Both the position numbers and the translations under genes were made by a program. From assembly GCA_018873225.1 (NCBI GenBank), contig JAEILZ010000004.1, positions 3,224,001 to 3,288,000 of the forward strand: a stretch of DNA of 64,000 nt, read 5' to 3'. Position 1 is the first letter of the stretch, and the number at the start of each line of letters is the position of its first letter. The notes beneath the pieces were generated by a model. It searched no databases and was not told the origin of the DNA. It worked only from the letters and a program-made list of their open reading frames with translations. Source of the stretch: [Phialemoniopsis] sp. UDSM-2020 (taxonomy: Eukaryota; Ascomycota; Sordariomycetes; Thyridiales; Thyridiaceae). Below are positions 1 to 11,794 of this stretch, in pieces.

Positions 1-219
1 CGGTTGAGGGACTTGGTCACTGTGATGCGCAAAGCAGGTCAGCTTTTTGCGCATTTGGGAGATGGAAGAGGAGGAAGGAAAAAGCTTACCCTCGTTGGCA
101 CCCTTCTTGGCCTGGCGGTAGTGGGTGGCCTGCTGGATGAGGTCCATGATCTCGGTGGAGAGGGCCGAGTCGGCCAGAGGCCAGGCAACGGAGCCCTGAG
201 CGTCGGTGGTCGAAGTCAT
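1..219 (-). CDS. snu13: SNU13/15.5K U4-snRNA and snoRNA binding protein, 5' part (partial)
   Basis: This is the N-terminal part of the L7Ae-family protein Snu13, which binds K-turns in U4 snRNA and box C/D snoRNAs in the nucleus. Exon 1 (219..90) encodes 43 residues and one extra base. It is followed by an intron at 89..20 (donor GTAAGC, branch-like GCTGAC, acceptor CACAG) and the start of exon 2 (19..1). The joined product ends KKGANEVTKSLNR, and the family hallmark is KGANEATKTLNRG; the upstream WPLADSALSTEIMDLIQQA also matches fungal Snu13. The gene runs off the left edge, so about two thirds of the roughly 126-residue protein is missing. Known: essential splicing and rRNA-processing factor. 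Seen: the motif and the splice frame. The start is the first ATG that gives the conserved N-terminus. Confidence 0.93.
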   Translation of the reverse strand, partial: MTSTTDAQGSVAWPLADSALSTEIMDLIQQATHYRQAKKGANEGKLFPSSSSISQMRKKLTCFAHHSDQVPQP

Positions 220-1845
220 TTTTGTTTGTTTTGGTGAAATGTTGAGTATGGTTGACTCGCCTCTGTGGTTCACTGTCTCGGGTCGATGTAGGACTCGCCG
301 GTGAGGTTCACTGTCGTGCGTGTGTGGGAGGTGGGAGAAGTCGAGTTTGATGGAGCGAAGAATTTGGCCTGGTCAAAGATTTTCCCTTAGCTGGATTGAA
401 AACTTTATCGCGATAAGATAAGGCTGCACTGTAATCAAGCAACCCCACTTCAGCTGGCTGTGCGTGGTGATTGGTGGTTGGTGAGTCAAGCCCCGCTCAT
501 TTTTCCAGTACGTACGTCCAGTGCTTGACACCCACTGAACATCATCACTAAAACTGCTCCAAAATCATGAGCGTGAGAGTCAGACATCTCCAGATTCTTC
601 TTGTCATCATAAGCGCATGAGCGCTCACTTAGTATTGGCTACTGCTCAATAGGCATCTCATCCCCAATCTCATTATGTACAGGGTTTTCAAAGCTCCCAT
701 GCGAAGCAGATGACAATGATGCTCCTCCCACAGCATCGCAGAAAAATAAACAGAAACAAAAGCCAGAAAAAAGCATGTATCCCACGCTCAAAACTCCGTC
801 ATAACATCATAGTGTGGTGTCCGGTACCATTTTCCGATCATGAAATCGCCCAGGTCTTCCTGTTTAATCCGCTTGCTGGTGAAGCTTTCCTCCTTGAACA
901 AACTCCGCACCCAAAACAAGCCAGGGATTTCTCCCATTGTCTTTCCCCCGAGCCGGTGAAGGCAAACCACCTTCTTCTTCATGTGCGTATACAGAAAAGA
1001 ACGCCCGCTTGATACATTAAAAAGAGGATAATTCGCGAAAAAATTGTGTGTTCCTCGCGGAACCAGCAATCAACATGATTCTGTAGTACTCTCCTGCACA
1101 CGTCCGCTCATGCTCTCCCAGCTCGACTGGAAATGAACTGCACCAGAACCGTTCCCGGCATTCTGATGTTGTTCGGCAAGCTGGCAAGCACTGAGTGAAC
1201 AGACTGCAGGATCGACCGCTTGCAGATCTGTCTCCCAAAAGCGAGGCTGCTCTCCGTTCATAGGAGACAAAGAGCCCCAGAGACGAATGGATCTGAAGTG
1301 GCCTTATGAAGGCAAAACGTATGAAACGTATGCGACCGTCCGAGAGAAATGACAGGACATAAAGGAGACCGCTCGCTTCGAACAAGGGCAGATGGAAACC
1401 AAAAACCAGCGAGGAAACAATACTTTGTGAAAATGGATTAAAAGCAGATAGGAGCCGAGCAAGCAAACAATTCGCTAGAGGAATTGAAGTTGCAGGCCGT
1501 GACGCGAAAACCATGGCCGCACGGCCAGCGCCGAAAAAAAGTGAGGCGCTCGAAGTCGTACCAAAAGGAAAATGTAAAAGAAACACAAAATCGCTCACAC
1601 GTCTCTTCTCTTCTTTTTTTTGTGGTTTTTCTTATTTTTTTGGTCTTTTTGGTTTGATTTTGTTTGATGAATAGCTTTCGCTGATTTCTTGTAAGAGGAG
1701 GGCTTCCGACCGATCATAGTCAGGACGTCTTGTCCGTCGTGCGAACCGCGAATGCGCCCTCCTTGCATTAGCAAGTCATCGATGACGAAAAACAATCACA
1801 TTGGAATCAGCACTGGCAAATCATTGCTGGCATGAAGATTCTTTC
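220..1845. other. Intergenic: SNU13 upstream region and 3' flank of the C2H2 gene
   Basis: No convincing gene. The left part is the SNU13 upstream region, with a perfect 12-bp palindrome TTATCGCGATAA at 405-416 that overlaps GATAAG and is followed by a second GATAAG at 417-422. A T-rich tract lies at 1601-1665. The short ORFs on both strands show no recognisable domain. The right part probably holds the 3' UTR of the minus-strand C2H2 gene. Confidence 0.6.
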
Positions 1846-4460
1846 TTAGCACTGCGTCGTCATGGGTTGCGGCTGGTGGAACATGGCGTACTCGAGGTCG
1901 TGCTCGCCCGCGTAGCCGCCCATGGGCACGAACTGGCCCTGCTGCTGGTCGTGCGGCGAGGCGTACAGCGGCGTCTGCGTGACCGTCCCCGTCGACGACG
2001 TGTGCGGGCTGCTGTACCCGCCGGCGTCGTAGTGCGCCTGACTTAAGCTCTGGCAGAAGTTGGCCGACGACAGCGGGAAGCCACCGACGACGCCCTCGAG
2101 CCCTTCGGTCTGCAGGCTTAGCTGGTACGACGCGGGCTGGCCGTACTCGTCGACGTAGGCGCTCGGGTCGACAAAGGAGCCCGCGGCCGCGGCGTCCATG
2201 GACGCGGCGTAGCCGTTCATGTCGTAGGCCTCGCCGCTCGAGTTGGGCGCCATGGGCACGGCACCGTCGATACCGTCGCCCGCCTCGCCCTCGTCGGCGT
2301 CGTATGCCTGCTCCGTCAGCGCGCCCTCGGTACCGACGTCGACGAGGACCTCCTTCATCCAGTTCTTGAGCTCGTTCATCGGGGGCCAGTCGCCGCCGCC
2401 CTTGCCGCCGCGCTTCTCGTCGTCATTCTGCGCACCACCACTGCTACCGCCGTTCTTGCCGCCGCCGTTCTTGTCGGCGTTGCGCCGGCTCGGCTTGACC
2501 TTGAAGTGCGTGCGCCGCAGGTGCGCCGCCGCGTTGTAGTACGCGCCGTACTGCTTCTGCTGGTTGCACTGCTTGCACTTGTCGAGCGGGTTGACGGCCT
2601 GCACCGTCGTGGCCACGCCGTCGAGCGCCGGGTCGCGGCAGACGAACTTCTTGACGAGACCCCTGTGCTTGGCCTCGGTGTGCCGGCGCAGCTCGTGCTC
2701 GCCGCGGAAGCCCTCCGGGTAGTCGTTGCACTGCATGCACTTGACTTTCGGGTGCTTGGGCCGCTCGTACTTGGGCCGCGAGATGGCCGCCTTGGCGTTC
2801 TTGCCGTTGGCGCCGCCGGCGCCGTTGGCCTTGTCCGACGCGGAGGCCTTGCCGCCGGCGCTCGAGAGGGGCTTGGGCTGGATGAGCAGCGCGCGGTGGG
2901 CGTTCTTGTTCTGCCGGGCGAGGGCCTCCTTGGCACGGATCTTGAGCGACTGGTTCGACCGGATGCTCGTGTTGGAGATGGAGCGCTCCATCGACGACGC
3001 GCCGGCCTCGGGCAGGCCGAGCAGGTTGCTGTTGCTGAGTGGTGCTGGCCCATCGTTGTCCGAGGCGGACTGAAAGCTGGCCGATGAGTCGGAGCGTTCC
3101 ATGGCAGCTTGCTGCTGCTGCATAGCCATCAGGGCGGCGCTGCTGGGTGCCGACGACGCGTACTCGTGCGGCAGGGGCTGAGGCAGATTGGCGCCGACGC
3201 CGAGGAAGTCCTGCTCGTTGCCGTGCTGCTGCTGGTACTGGTGATATTGCTTGCCGAGCGGCGACGACGTGGTGTAGTCGTTGTACCCGGAAGACGCCTG
3301 GCGGGACAGGTTGCCGGGCGCCTGGTGCTGCTGCGAGGACTGGGACTGGATGCGCATCATGTCGATGTTGAGCTGCGACAGCGAGCCGTTGTCGTCGCTA
3401 CTGTACATGTTGCTGTTCTGCCGGCTCATGGTCGACGTCGCGAGCGTGGGCGCCTCGGTGAGCGACCCACATGTTGATGCCATGGTCGGCGTGGCGGGTG
3501 CGGCAGGGGCGAACTGGTACATGCCGTCAAAGGGCGAGAGGTGCTGGGAGTGCGGTAGGCCATGCTGGCTGTGCTGCGAGTCAAAGGTGGGCGACGTCGA
3601 CAGGTGCGATGCGTCGAGCTCGCCGCGTGACATGAGGAAGCTCTGGACGTCGATGCCGACACCGTCGAGCCCGGGCTGTTCTGACAGGGTTGACAGGCTG
3701 CCCTGCGACTGCTGCTGTTGTGACGACTGCATGGCCTGGCTGAAGAGCATCATGTCTGCGGTGGTCTGCTGCTGCCAGTAGTCGATGGAGTTGTGAGTTG
3801 CCGACGCAGGTTCGGGCACCTGCTGCTGTTGCTGCGGCTGTGAAGAAGGACCGCTCTGCAGCGGGGGCGTGATGGGCCCGTTGCCGGTGAAGGGGATGGA
3901 GGAGACGGGATGTGACGACTTTGCGGAGCGGCTCGAGCTCGACCTCGCCATGGCGGAGGGACTCGTGCGGCTCATCGTCGTGCGCGGGGGCGGTTGGGCG
4001 ATGGTCTTTGCGCGCTTCATCGGGTGGTGGTACTCGTTCTTTCGATTCTAGAGAGGGGACGAAGACTCGTGTCAGGTTCCAAAGTGCAAAACAAAACACC
4101 CAAAGCCCCCTGGCTGGGGATGTGGGCTGGTGATGGTGAGGTTCTCTGTCATGGGTGAGGTCTTACTTGATGTTGCTGCCCAGTCTGCAGTGTGAGGCCC
4201 GCCGTTGCCGCTGACCGCGGCGCGGAGTGCCGCCTGTGGCCATCTTGGAGGGCGGGTGCAGCGTAGATCGGTGAGGCCGAAGAGCCGGCGTTCAGCTCGG
4301 CGGTGAATGACGATGCATCACGGCCAGCCAGCTGGCCTGTTGAGCGGAGGCGCTCGAGCTCGCTCTTGATCCGCTGGGTCTCAATGTCCTGCTGTCGCAG
4401 GGCCTCTTCTAAGCGCTGGATGTGGCTCTGGCTCATACTTGCTTGGACCCTGAGTGACAC
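1846..4460 (-). CDS. C2H2 zinc-finger transcription regulator, 831 aa, two exons
   Basis: Probable nuclear DNA-binding regulator. Exon 1 (4460..4167, 98 codons) carries a short coiled coil (around residues 10-40, rich in E, R, Q and L). The intron at 4166..4048 has donor GTAAGA and acceptor CTCTCTAG. Exon 2 is 4047..1846, and the joined frame is continuous through NRKNEYHHP into the long ORF. The N-terminal half is low-complexity with Gln/Ser runs. The zinc-finger region is at about residues 535-612: one finger has KCMQC followed by [11 protein letters not shown], and the second has KCKQC with [10 protein letters not shown], preceded by a further conserved block beginning FVCRDP. The C-terminus is acidic, Gly-rich and Tyr-rich. 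The finger pair resembles a conserved fungal family (I recall it as DUF7896-like, unverified). The target genes are unknown. An intron-less start at 4020 is possible but would lose the coiled coil. Confidence 0.82.
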
Positions 4461-7400
4461 AAAAGCTTGGGTCGTTTGGGGGTCGTAATTTGCTCGGGGG
4501 AGACGGACGCGGGGCGGACGAGGAGGAGCAGAGAGAGAATCACTGTCTATTCAGAGATGGAATGACTAAAGTGCAGCCTCGTTTTTGGGTTCTTGTTCTT
4601 TTTCTTAGGGAGAGTGAGCTGTGCTCCGCTCTGCTCTGGTCTGCTTTGGTTTTGGTTTGCTGCCAGACACCTGGTCGAGTCAAACAGGAGTAACCTAGCT
4701 AACTAGGAGTGAGAGTGTGCAAGATGGGGTGCAAAAGTGTGGTTCTGCGTGAGAACAGCGTTGTACGTGCGGAATTGGGGCCCGGATTGGAGGATGTGGA
4801 GGACCAGAAAGGAGGATTGGGACCAGGAGCTAGGATTGGGGATTAGAGAAAAGAATGAAGCGAAACGAAACAGATCGTCGGCTTTCTACAACAGCAATGA
4901 CAAGTGTTGAACAATAAGAGGGGGAAAAGAGGGGTTTCAGGGAAGGGGAAGAAGGGGAGAGGAAAGATGAGGTTCGGGAAGAGGGAGGCGGCCATATATC
5001 AACCTATCATCAACGCAAGGCTTTGGGCTGCCACCAAAGCACGGTGGTGTTGCACGTTGGAGGTGGATCGAGGAAGAGGAAGAGCATGGACATGGGTACG
5101 GGTATGGGTGTGGGTGTGTGTGGTGGTCATGGGCATGGGTGGGCGTGTGGGTTGCGGCAGCGGTGGGAATTCCCTGGTGTGGTGGTGAGTGACTGTTCGA
5201 TGTAGATCCTCCAATTCAGTGGCACGACAAATGGGTGCAAAGTCCTTGCAGGTGGACGCGGGAGTGGATTCTCCTGTTGCTCGTAAGTATGTGGGCAGAA
5301 GAAGCCAAGCTGGAAGCCAAGCCAGTCCAGATGATGATGGCGTTTTGGGGGGGCGTGCAGACAGACAAGACACGACAAGAGACAGACACAGAAGACGGAC
5401 AGACAGACAGACAGCACTGCAAGACACTAGCTACGAAGTAACTACACCGAGCCAAGGAAGAGTGTGCTCGACACACAGGCGTGGGACAGGGAACAGGGGG
5501 GTAAGATTGATGGGGTGTGGATGTGTTGTTCAAGGATCAATTTTTTTCTTTCCTTTCCTCTTCCATCGCTTTTTCAACGACGCCTATTCCACTCCAGGGA
5601 TCAAGTCGATGGTGTGTGCCACCAGAGCCTTCTGGACCTCCTGATCAGCGCTCCAGTGTGGACTGGTCCGGCGGTGTCACTTTTTCTGGAGAAACAGGCC
5701 TTGATGCGCCGCCGCCGCCGTGACCCGCATAGCGCGAAGGGGTGAAGAAACACCAATCACTGACAGGTTTGGGAGGGTCAAGAAGCATTCCGATTAGTGC
5801 TTTCGACAGGCGACATTGGAGCAAATGGGAGCATTGCGGGCGGCAGGACATGCTCTGTGCTGTTTGCTGTACGGAGAGAATCCTACATTTACCCAAGTAC
5901 TCTGCATTGGGGGTACGGTGCCCGACAGTCTGATCCTACTGGAGCTGGAGTATTGCCTGCATCCAAGCTGCCCGCCATCAAATGCCCGGTCGGAATGGTG
6001 GATGCAAGTGTGGCCAGATTAGATATGGCATGGTAAATGAGTAAGGCAGATGGGATCTATCATTTGCAATATTGCATCAACCGATGCACCGAGCAAACAG
6101 CGAGATATTGAATGGTCGAGGGTGTGTGCTGTGGGTGCCCGGACCATCATCAATCAATCTTCTTCAACGGCCACTACTTGTGTTTTGAGCCACTCATTCC
6201 TCGACGACTCGACTAGCCCCGGTCTTCGGTCACTCCCAGCTCCCTAGCCCACCATCCTGGATACCATTCCGCTCATTCCCCATCATCACAATCATCAGTG
6301 GCGGCGGTGAGACTCTCCACGAAAATAGAGTCACTGACGATGATGTCTGTTCTCCTTCAAGAACCTGACACATTACGACCTCGCGGCAAGCCACAACTCG
6401 AACAATTGCGACATGATCCTGGTGGGCTTGCCAGGATTCTGCACGCCTGTGACACCGGGGAACAACGGGTTCGCATCTTAACTGACGTCTAGCACGTCGA
6501 ATACGACAAGGGCGGTGACGATCCCAGCGACGAACTGTCAATAGCCCATGTCAATCCTTGCTTGTTCCTCTGTAGCCCGCGAGCAAGACATCGTTAGGCG
6601 AGACGAGAGTCCGCCCACCAGACTGAAAAGGCAAACAGATCGGATCTGTGAAGATTGGCGGCAGAACCATGCCCCTGAAGCCATATGCGAGAATGGCATG
6701 CTCATGCCCGAAACAGCAATGTCTTAGCACCTCTTAGTACCTGGGGCCCAAGGTTTAGCTGCCGTCAGCTTCACCACCATCTCTATCTTTGACAGTAGTT
6801 AATGGTGTGCGAGACCACTGTCTGTTGGTGTGTGTGTGAGTGGGATGGGTGAGCTGTCCCGGCATCCATGCTGAACACTTTCTCCTAACCCAACCCACCG
6901 CCCAGAGGCCCTACAGAAAAACGTCAGAAAAAGCAAACGGGACGGGGGTTGGGAAGGGGAGAAAAAGCAAAAATCAAAGACAAATGCGGCTACCCAGCAA
7001 GAACGTCGTCATCCAGTCAAGACCTGCAGCGTCTCTCTCACATGCATCCCTGCCCGGCAAGCCACACTCACAGCACACTTCTGACCTCATTCGCCGGGTC
7101 TGGCTGCGTGCGTCGCGACCAGGAACAATCTGACCTATCAGTCCCGGTGTGGTGTGGGCAGCCTGCCACCATCGTCATCACGATTCGGTGACGCTGCCCA
7201 CCCTCTTCCTCGCGACTCTGAACTCTGAGCTCTGTGTCGGCCTCTTCTGCACCCGCTACTGCAGTTTCCGCAGCTTCGCACACGCAGACAAGACCAGACA
7301 GGTACTTTGACTCGTCGAAGGATAGATGGAGCCCGGACAATTCTCAGGCAATCATCCAGGACAGGGCCAGCAAACACGGGTACCCACCGGCTCTAACTTT

Positions 7401-9782
7401 GTCGTACTTGACCCCGAAAGGTGTCTAGCGGCATGCATGCTATTAACAGCCAACGACTCTTATGGATGTATCTCCCCACCCCAGCTGGGCCTTCTTCCTG
7501 ATTCCCCGGTGTGGGCATGTGCCATGATGCCCGTTAGCTAGTGACTAACGGAGCAAAAGCAAAGCGACAGCACTGGCGTGGAGGAGGTTACATTTACTGA
7601 TTGGCGTGAGGTTAGCCTGGTGTTTGACACTAATCCGCGGATGTCAAACAGGCCCTTCCCTCCTCTTCATCCTCCACCCTCCTTCAGTGAGCGAGGAGCG
7701 TTGAACCCGGTCACAGCTAGCCCAGACAACTCAGTTCCCCCCCGTCCCGCCGGGTTTGATTGGTCCTCGACGGCCAGCGCAGAGTGAGGCGAGTCCGCCC
7801 TACTCTGGCTCGAGTGGCTGCGGACGAGCCAGCCCGCTGTCGCGGACCGCGTGGGTCGGCCCCTAGCCAAGGTCCACGGGTGTGTTTTAGTGCTTCTTGT
7901 TCTGCCCACGCTGACCCTAAAACTGGCCAAGCGTGCGACGCTTCTACCCGCGCCGCCCGCGCGCCCGCCCACGACGAAGCTCAATTTGAGGTTCTAGCTA
8001 GGGCTCCATCTCCATCCTTTTCGGCCTCTTGGCTTGCTTTTCACGCCATTCGTATCCTCTCGCAACCCCCCATGAATCTTATTTTAATCTGTCTTGATGC
8101 TGTACCAAAGTACCGACCTCTGCAGGACAGCACTCACACACCCTCCTCTGGAACAGGTCTGAGACCTGCGGCAAAGCTGCTGTCGACTGCGAGTGTTTTA
8201 CCTACCTTGTTTTGCGGCTGATTCAGAGAGATGAACGCAGAAAGCATCTAGAGGTGCAGTGCTGAAGCCCGATCAACCCATCGCATTCCTACCCCAGGAA
8301 TCTGACATGCATGCTACTCTACTGCCTCCCTACATCTGCCGGGCGTCTGCATTCTCCCCTTCCCATTCATCAATGGCAGGCCCATGTGTGTGAGATTCGC
8401 TCGCCCGGTCGGGCATACGGGGTGATCTCTGCGTTCCAATGTCCTCTTTACTTGGCGCTGCCTTGGGAGCCCATCGTGGATGATTCAGATCTCCCTTTCC
8501 CCATGTTCCCCCATGCTGCCCTATGGTGATGAGCACTCGATTTCTCTACTTTCGGCGGTTTTATCGTTCGAGCTTCGGAGGTCCCATGACCAACTTTCTT
8601 GCGGCTACTCGACTACCAATTACCGAAGCATGGCCGCTTGGCAGTGACTATTGAGATGCTTGCAATTTCACATTTTCACCTAGCCTGTTTGGACCGCACG
8701 GCGTGATTCCCCACTGTAGAAAATTACCCTTCTGTGTACGGATCGCCGGCATTTCCGGGGGATCCAGTGAGCCTCCCTCATTACTTTGCAAGCAAGACAG
8801 ATTAGATCTCGATAACAAGATGGGATCTGCCTCGTCGTCGGTCCCGATTGCGATGCTCTCAATGTCCTCCTCTCCCCCCTCGCCGAGCCGACTTCCGCTC
8901 TCGTGCGGTCGGGCTCCCCTGACCGCTCCACGGAAACATTGCAGACGACAGAGAGGCCTAGCACGCCCAAGTTGCGACTATCGTCAACGACAGCCAAAAG
9001 CACCTAGCTTTTTCGAGACCAGATCACACCGGCTGCACTACCCTCTGGCGGCTGCGACGCCCCGTCTGGCGTTGCTGCTGCTGCTGCGCGCAATTAATCC
9101 GATGTGACTCTGCCGCTGCCTTACCAGGCTCCGGACAAGGGTCTGTGTGCTGTATGTACAACGCTGAATGTGTCGAGTCCCGTGCTTCTCTGCACACCGC
9201 ACTTCCTTAGCCACAGAACACTGCTACCCGAGTAGGTCTCTTGCAGTCGGTGAAGGCTGGCTCTTGTTTCGAGCCCCACTGCAGTGAGGCTTAGGACGGC
9301 CTTGGGTGGTCTTGCGTTCCGATGATGGCGTGCACGACTTGTCTGGGCTCGTCGCTGGGCCCGACGTGCGCTGTGAGATCCTCGTAAGTGCCCATTGAAC
9401 TCGGCGTGGCGTCGTTGTTAGTGTGACGGCGAGGTCCTCTGCAACACACTAACGAAGCATTCACACTCGACAAATCCAGATCTTCTGCCCCTCGAGGCGA
9501 AACTGCCAGGGATGTAGCATCACTTTACAGATCAAGTAAATAATAACCTTCACGCATAGCTGTAGATGAAGTAACGGCTGATTGTAATGTGTATGACTTG
9601 ACATTGACGGCGACTCTCCTGATATCCTAGGAAGCCTAGTCTACATGGTTCAGATCAAACTACATCCATCACCTCGCGATGTGCAATGTGCAAATCTACT
9701 TGTCATCATAACCAACATCCTTCCCTCATCTGCTTCCACGCCCGTCTACACCACATGCTCTCTCTCTCTCTCTTCATACTAT
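4461..9782. other. 5.3 kb gene-poor interval upstream of the C2H2 gene
   Basis: No ORF here has a recognisable domain, a convincing exon chain or coding-like composition on both sides. The interval contains a G/T-rich tract around 5090-5155, a (GACA)4 run at 5398-5414 and pyrimidine tracts around 5540-5575. It must include the promoter and 5' UTR of the minus-strand C2H2 gene and the 3' flank of the MFS gene. Long upstream regions are common for developmental regulators in filamentous fungi. A non-coding transcript is possible but nothing in the sequence proves one. I saw no tRNA-like B box. Confidence 0.6.
5398..5414. repeat. (GACA)4 microsatellite
   Basis: Four perfect GACA units followed by a G, next to further imperfect GACA/GACG units starting around 5360. 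Non-coding context. Confidence 0.8.
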
Positions 9783-11794
9783 TCACTTCTTCTCCGTGTG
9801 TGCGGCCTCGGCCTCACCATTAGCCTCCTCGGCCTTGTGGCCTTCTCCAAGCTTCTCGTCGAGCGCCTCCTCATTCTCTTCCTCCTCAATGGCGCGGTCG
9901 TACAGCCCGTTGCGGATGTCGCGCTTCCACAGGATATTGCCGATGAGGAAGAGCGTGATGTAGATGCACGTGAGCACCACGTTGCCCGCGAAGCCCTTCT
10001 TCCAGCGAGGACCCTCGGTGATGGGGAACATGACCACGTTCCACCAGGTGTAAAAAGCCCAGCCGATGGTCATCTGTTGCTAGCTGTTAGTCTTGATCTT
10101 TTCTGTGATATCTTCCCGGATGGGATGGGGGAAGGGGCTTACCATGGCGCCAGTCGTAAAACTCTTGGCCTCGTTGTCGTCCTTCATGATGATGTGCACC
10201 CAGGGGAAGATCAGAGGAGTCATGGCGGACCCCATGCCCAGCAGGAAGTAGGCCGCAAAGTGGAGGCCAAGAGGCACGTCCCAAACCAGGAGCACGATGT
10301 TACTGAAGAGCAAGACCGAGCCGGCGAAGCAGAATGGTACCCATATGGGGTATACCCTGATTCATCCCTTGTCAGTGTCGCGGAGGCAGACGCACGATGC
10401 TCGGCAAGGGTACTCACATGGCAAGAGAAGGAACAATGACACCGACAACAATGGCCAGAGCCTGGACGCCCGTGGGCAGGATGTTGATCATCTCGATCGA
10501 GTACTGGCCCGTCGACTTGACCCAGACGATCATCTGGCCGTTGACCCAGCCGGTCAGTTGGAAGCTAAGGAGCAGTCAGCATCTCCCACTCGACGTGGAC
10601 TGGTGTCTCATGAGGGCGCAGCAACTCACAAGAGGTAGACGCCGACGGCAAAGTAAAAGTGCCAGCGGGTGAAGACGCGTTTGAGCATGCGCTTGCCGAT
10701 GCGGGAGCTCTTGCGCACGCCCTCGCTCTGCATGCGCGCCTGCGCCAGCTTCTGCTCCGCCTCGGTCATCCACCAGATGCGCGGGCTCTGGGGCAGGCCC
10801 GGGAAGAAGAAGAAGCCCGCGATGGCGATGGGCAGCGAGATGACGCCGTCGATGATGAAGACCCAGCGCCTAAAAGTCAGAGACGAGGTAGTCAGCATTT
10901 TGTCCCTTTCTTCTAAGAGTGCTCAAAGACCACATTACCAGACAGACTTACCATCCTGACATGCCGCCCTTGCCATTAAGACCGTGCTGCACAGCTGCCT
11001 GCATATAACCACCAAACATGGCGCCGATTTGGCTCGAGCAGTACCAGACGCCGGCCCGCTTGAAGACCTCGTCGTGGCGGTACCACGAGGACAGGATGTA
11101 GAGGGATCCGGATGAGGCGGGCGTCTCAAAGAGGCCCATGAGGAAGCGCATGCCGTAGATCATCGGCGCGCTCTTATTGCGGCACTGGATGAAGGTGAGG
11201 ATGGACCAGACGGTCTCCATGGCGGGCAGGTAGTAGCGTGCGAAACGGGGCCGGGAGATGATCATCATGGAGGGGATCTCGAGGACGAGGTAGCCGATGT
11301 TGTAGAACGTGCTGAAGAGGTTGTACTCGATGCCCTTGAGGTCGAGCTCCTCCTTCATGCCAGAATTGTACGCATTGTTGATGTTTTGCTGGTCGAGCCA
11401 CTTGATGAAGACTGCAAGACGAGCCGTGTTAGTTTTATGCTATTGCACAAGTCGAAATACCCATGCAGTGGTAAAAGCTTACAAGTTAGACAACTGTATT
11501 CCATCTATTAGCAGGCTTCTCTTTACTAGATGAAGGCCGTATCAAAAGCACTCACACAAGCGGCAGGAGAATTCGGTCCTGCTTCTTCAGCAGAGAGATC
11601 TCCTCGCGACTGTAGTGGCTAGGATACCAGTCGAAGATGTACATCCAAGCGAGCCACACGTTCCTCTTGGGAGCTTGAGAAGCCGAGGTCACCACCACGC
11701 CTTTCTTGACGACAGGGCCGTCAGGCCCGTCGTCAGTGGCCATGGCCGCGACGGGCTGGATAGCGAGGTCGTCGTTGGTCTTTGTCGCCGCCAT
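9783..11794 (-). CDS. MFS transporter, anion:cation symporter type (Dal5/Fen2/Vht1-like), 533 aa, seven exons
   Basis: Probable plasma-membrane proton symporter for an organic anion or vitamin. Exons: 11794..11556, 11493..11483 (an 11-nt microexon), 11411..10952, 10869..10630, 10564..10418, 10356..10143 and 10073..9783. All introns have GT-AG ends and the joined length is 534 codons. Motifs typical of the ACS family are visible: [20 protein letters not shown] in the first membrane segment, [38 protein letters not shown] with SSWYRHDE, and [10 protein letters not shown] before the long central loop. About 12 membrane segments are expected. The cytosolic C-terminus is Glu-rich. The gene is divergent from a Zn2Cys6 regulator and close to GH88 and DUF2264 genes, which suggests an acidic sugar or glycoside substrate (inference). 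Pantothenate, biotin or allantoate remain possible. Confidence 0.88.

Noticed and set aside
1017..1598. 193-codon minus-strand ORF with a hydrophobic start
   Set aside because: Composition rich in Phe/Ser/Arg from a C/T-rich region; no family resemblance and no supporting exons.
2376..3053. Minus-strand ORF of 225 codons
   Set aside because: Out-of-frame overlap with the C2H2 gene; Arg/Ser/Thr-rich shadow translation.
7760..8221. 153-codon ORF in the gene-poor interval
   Set aside because: No recognisable motif, no splice-supported extension and proline/alanine-rich composition like other non-coding frames here.
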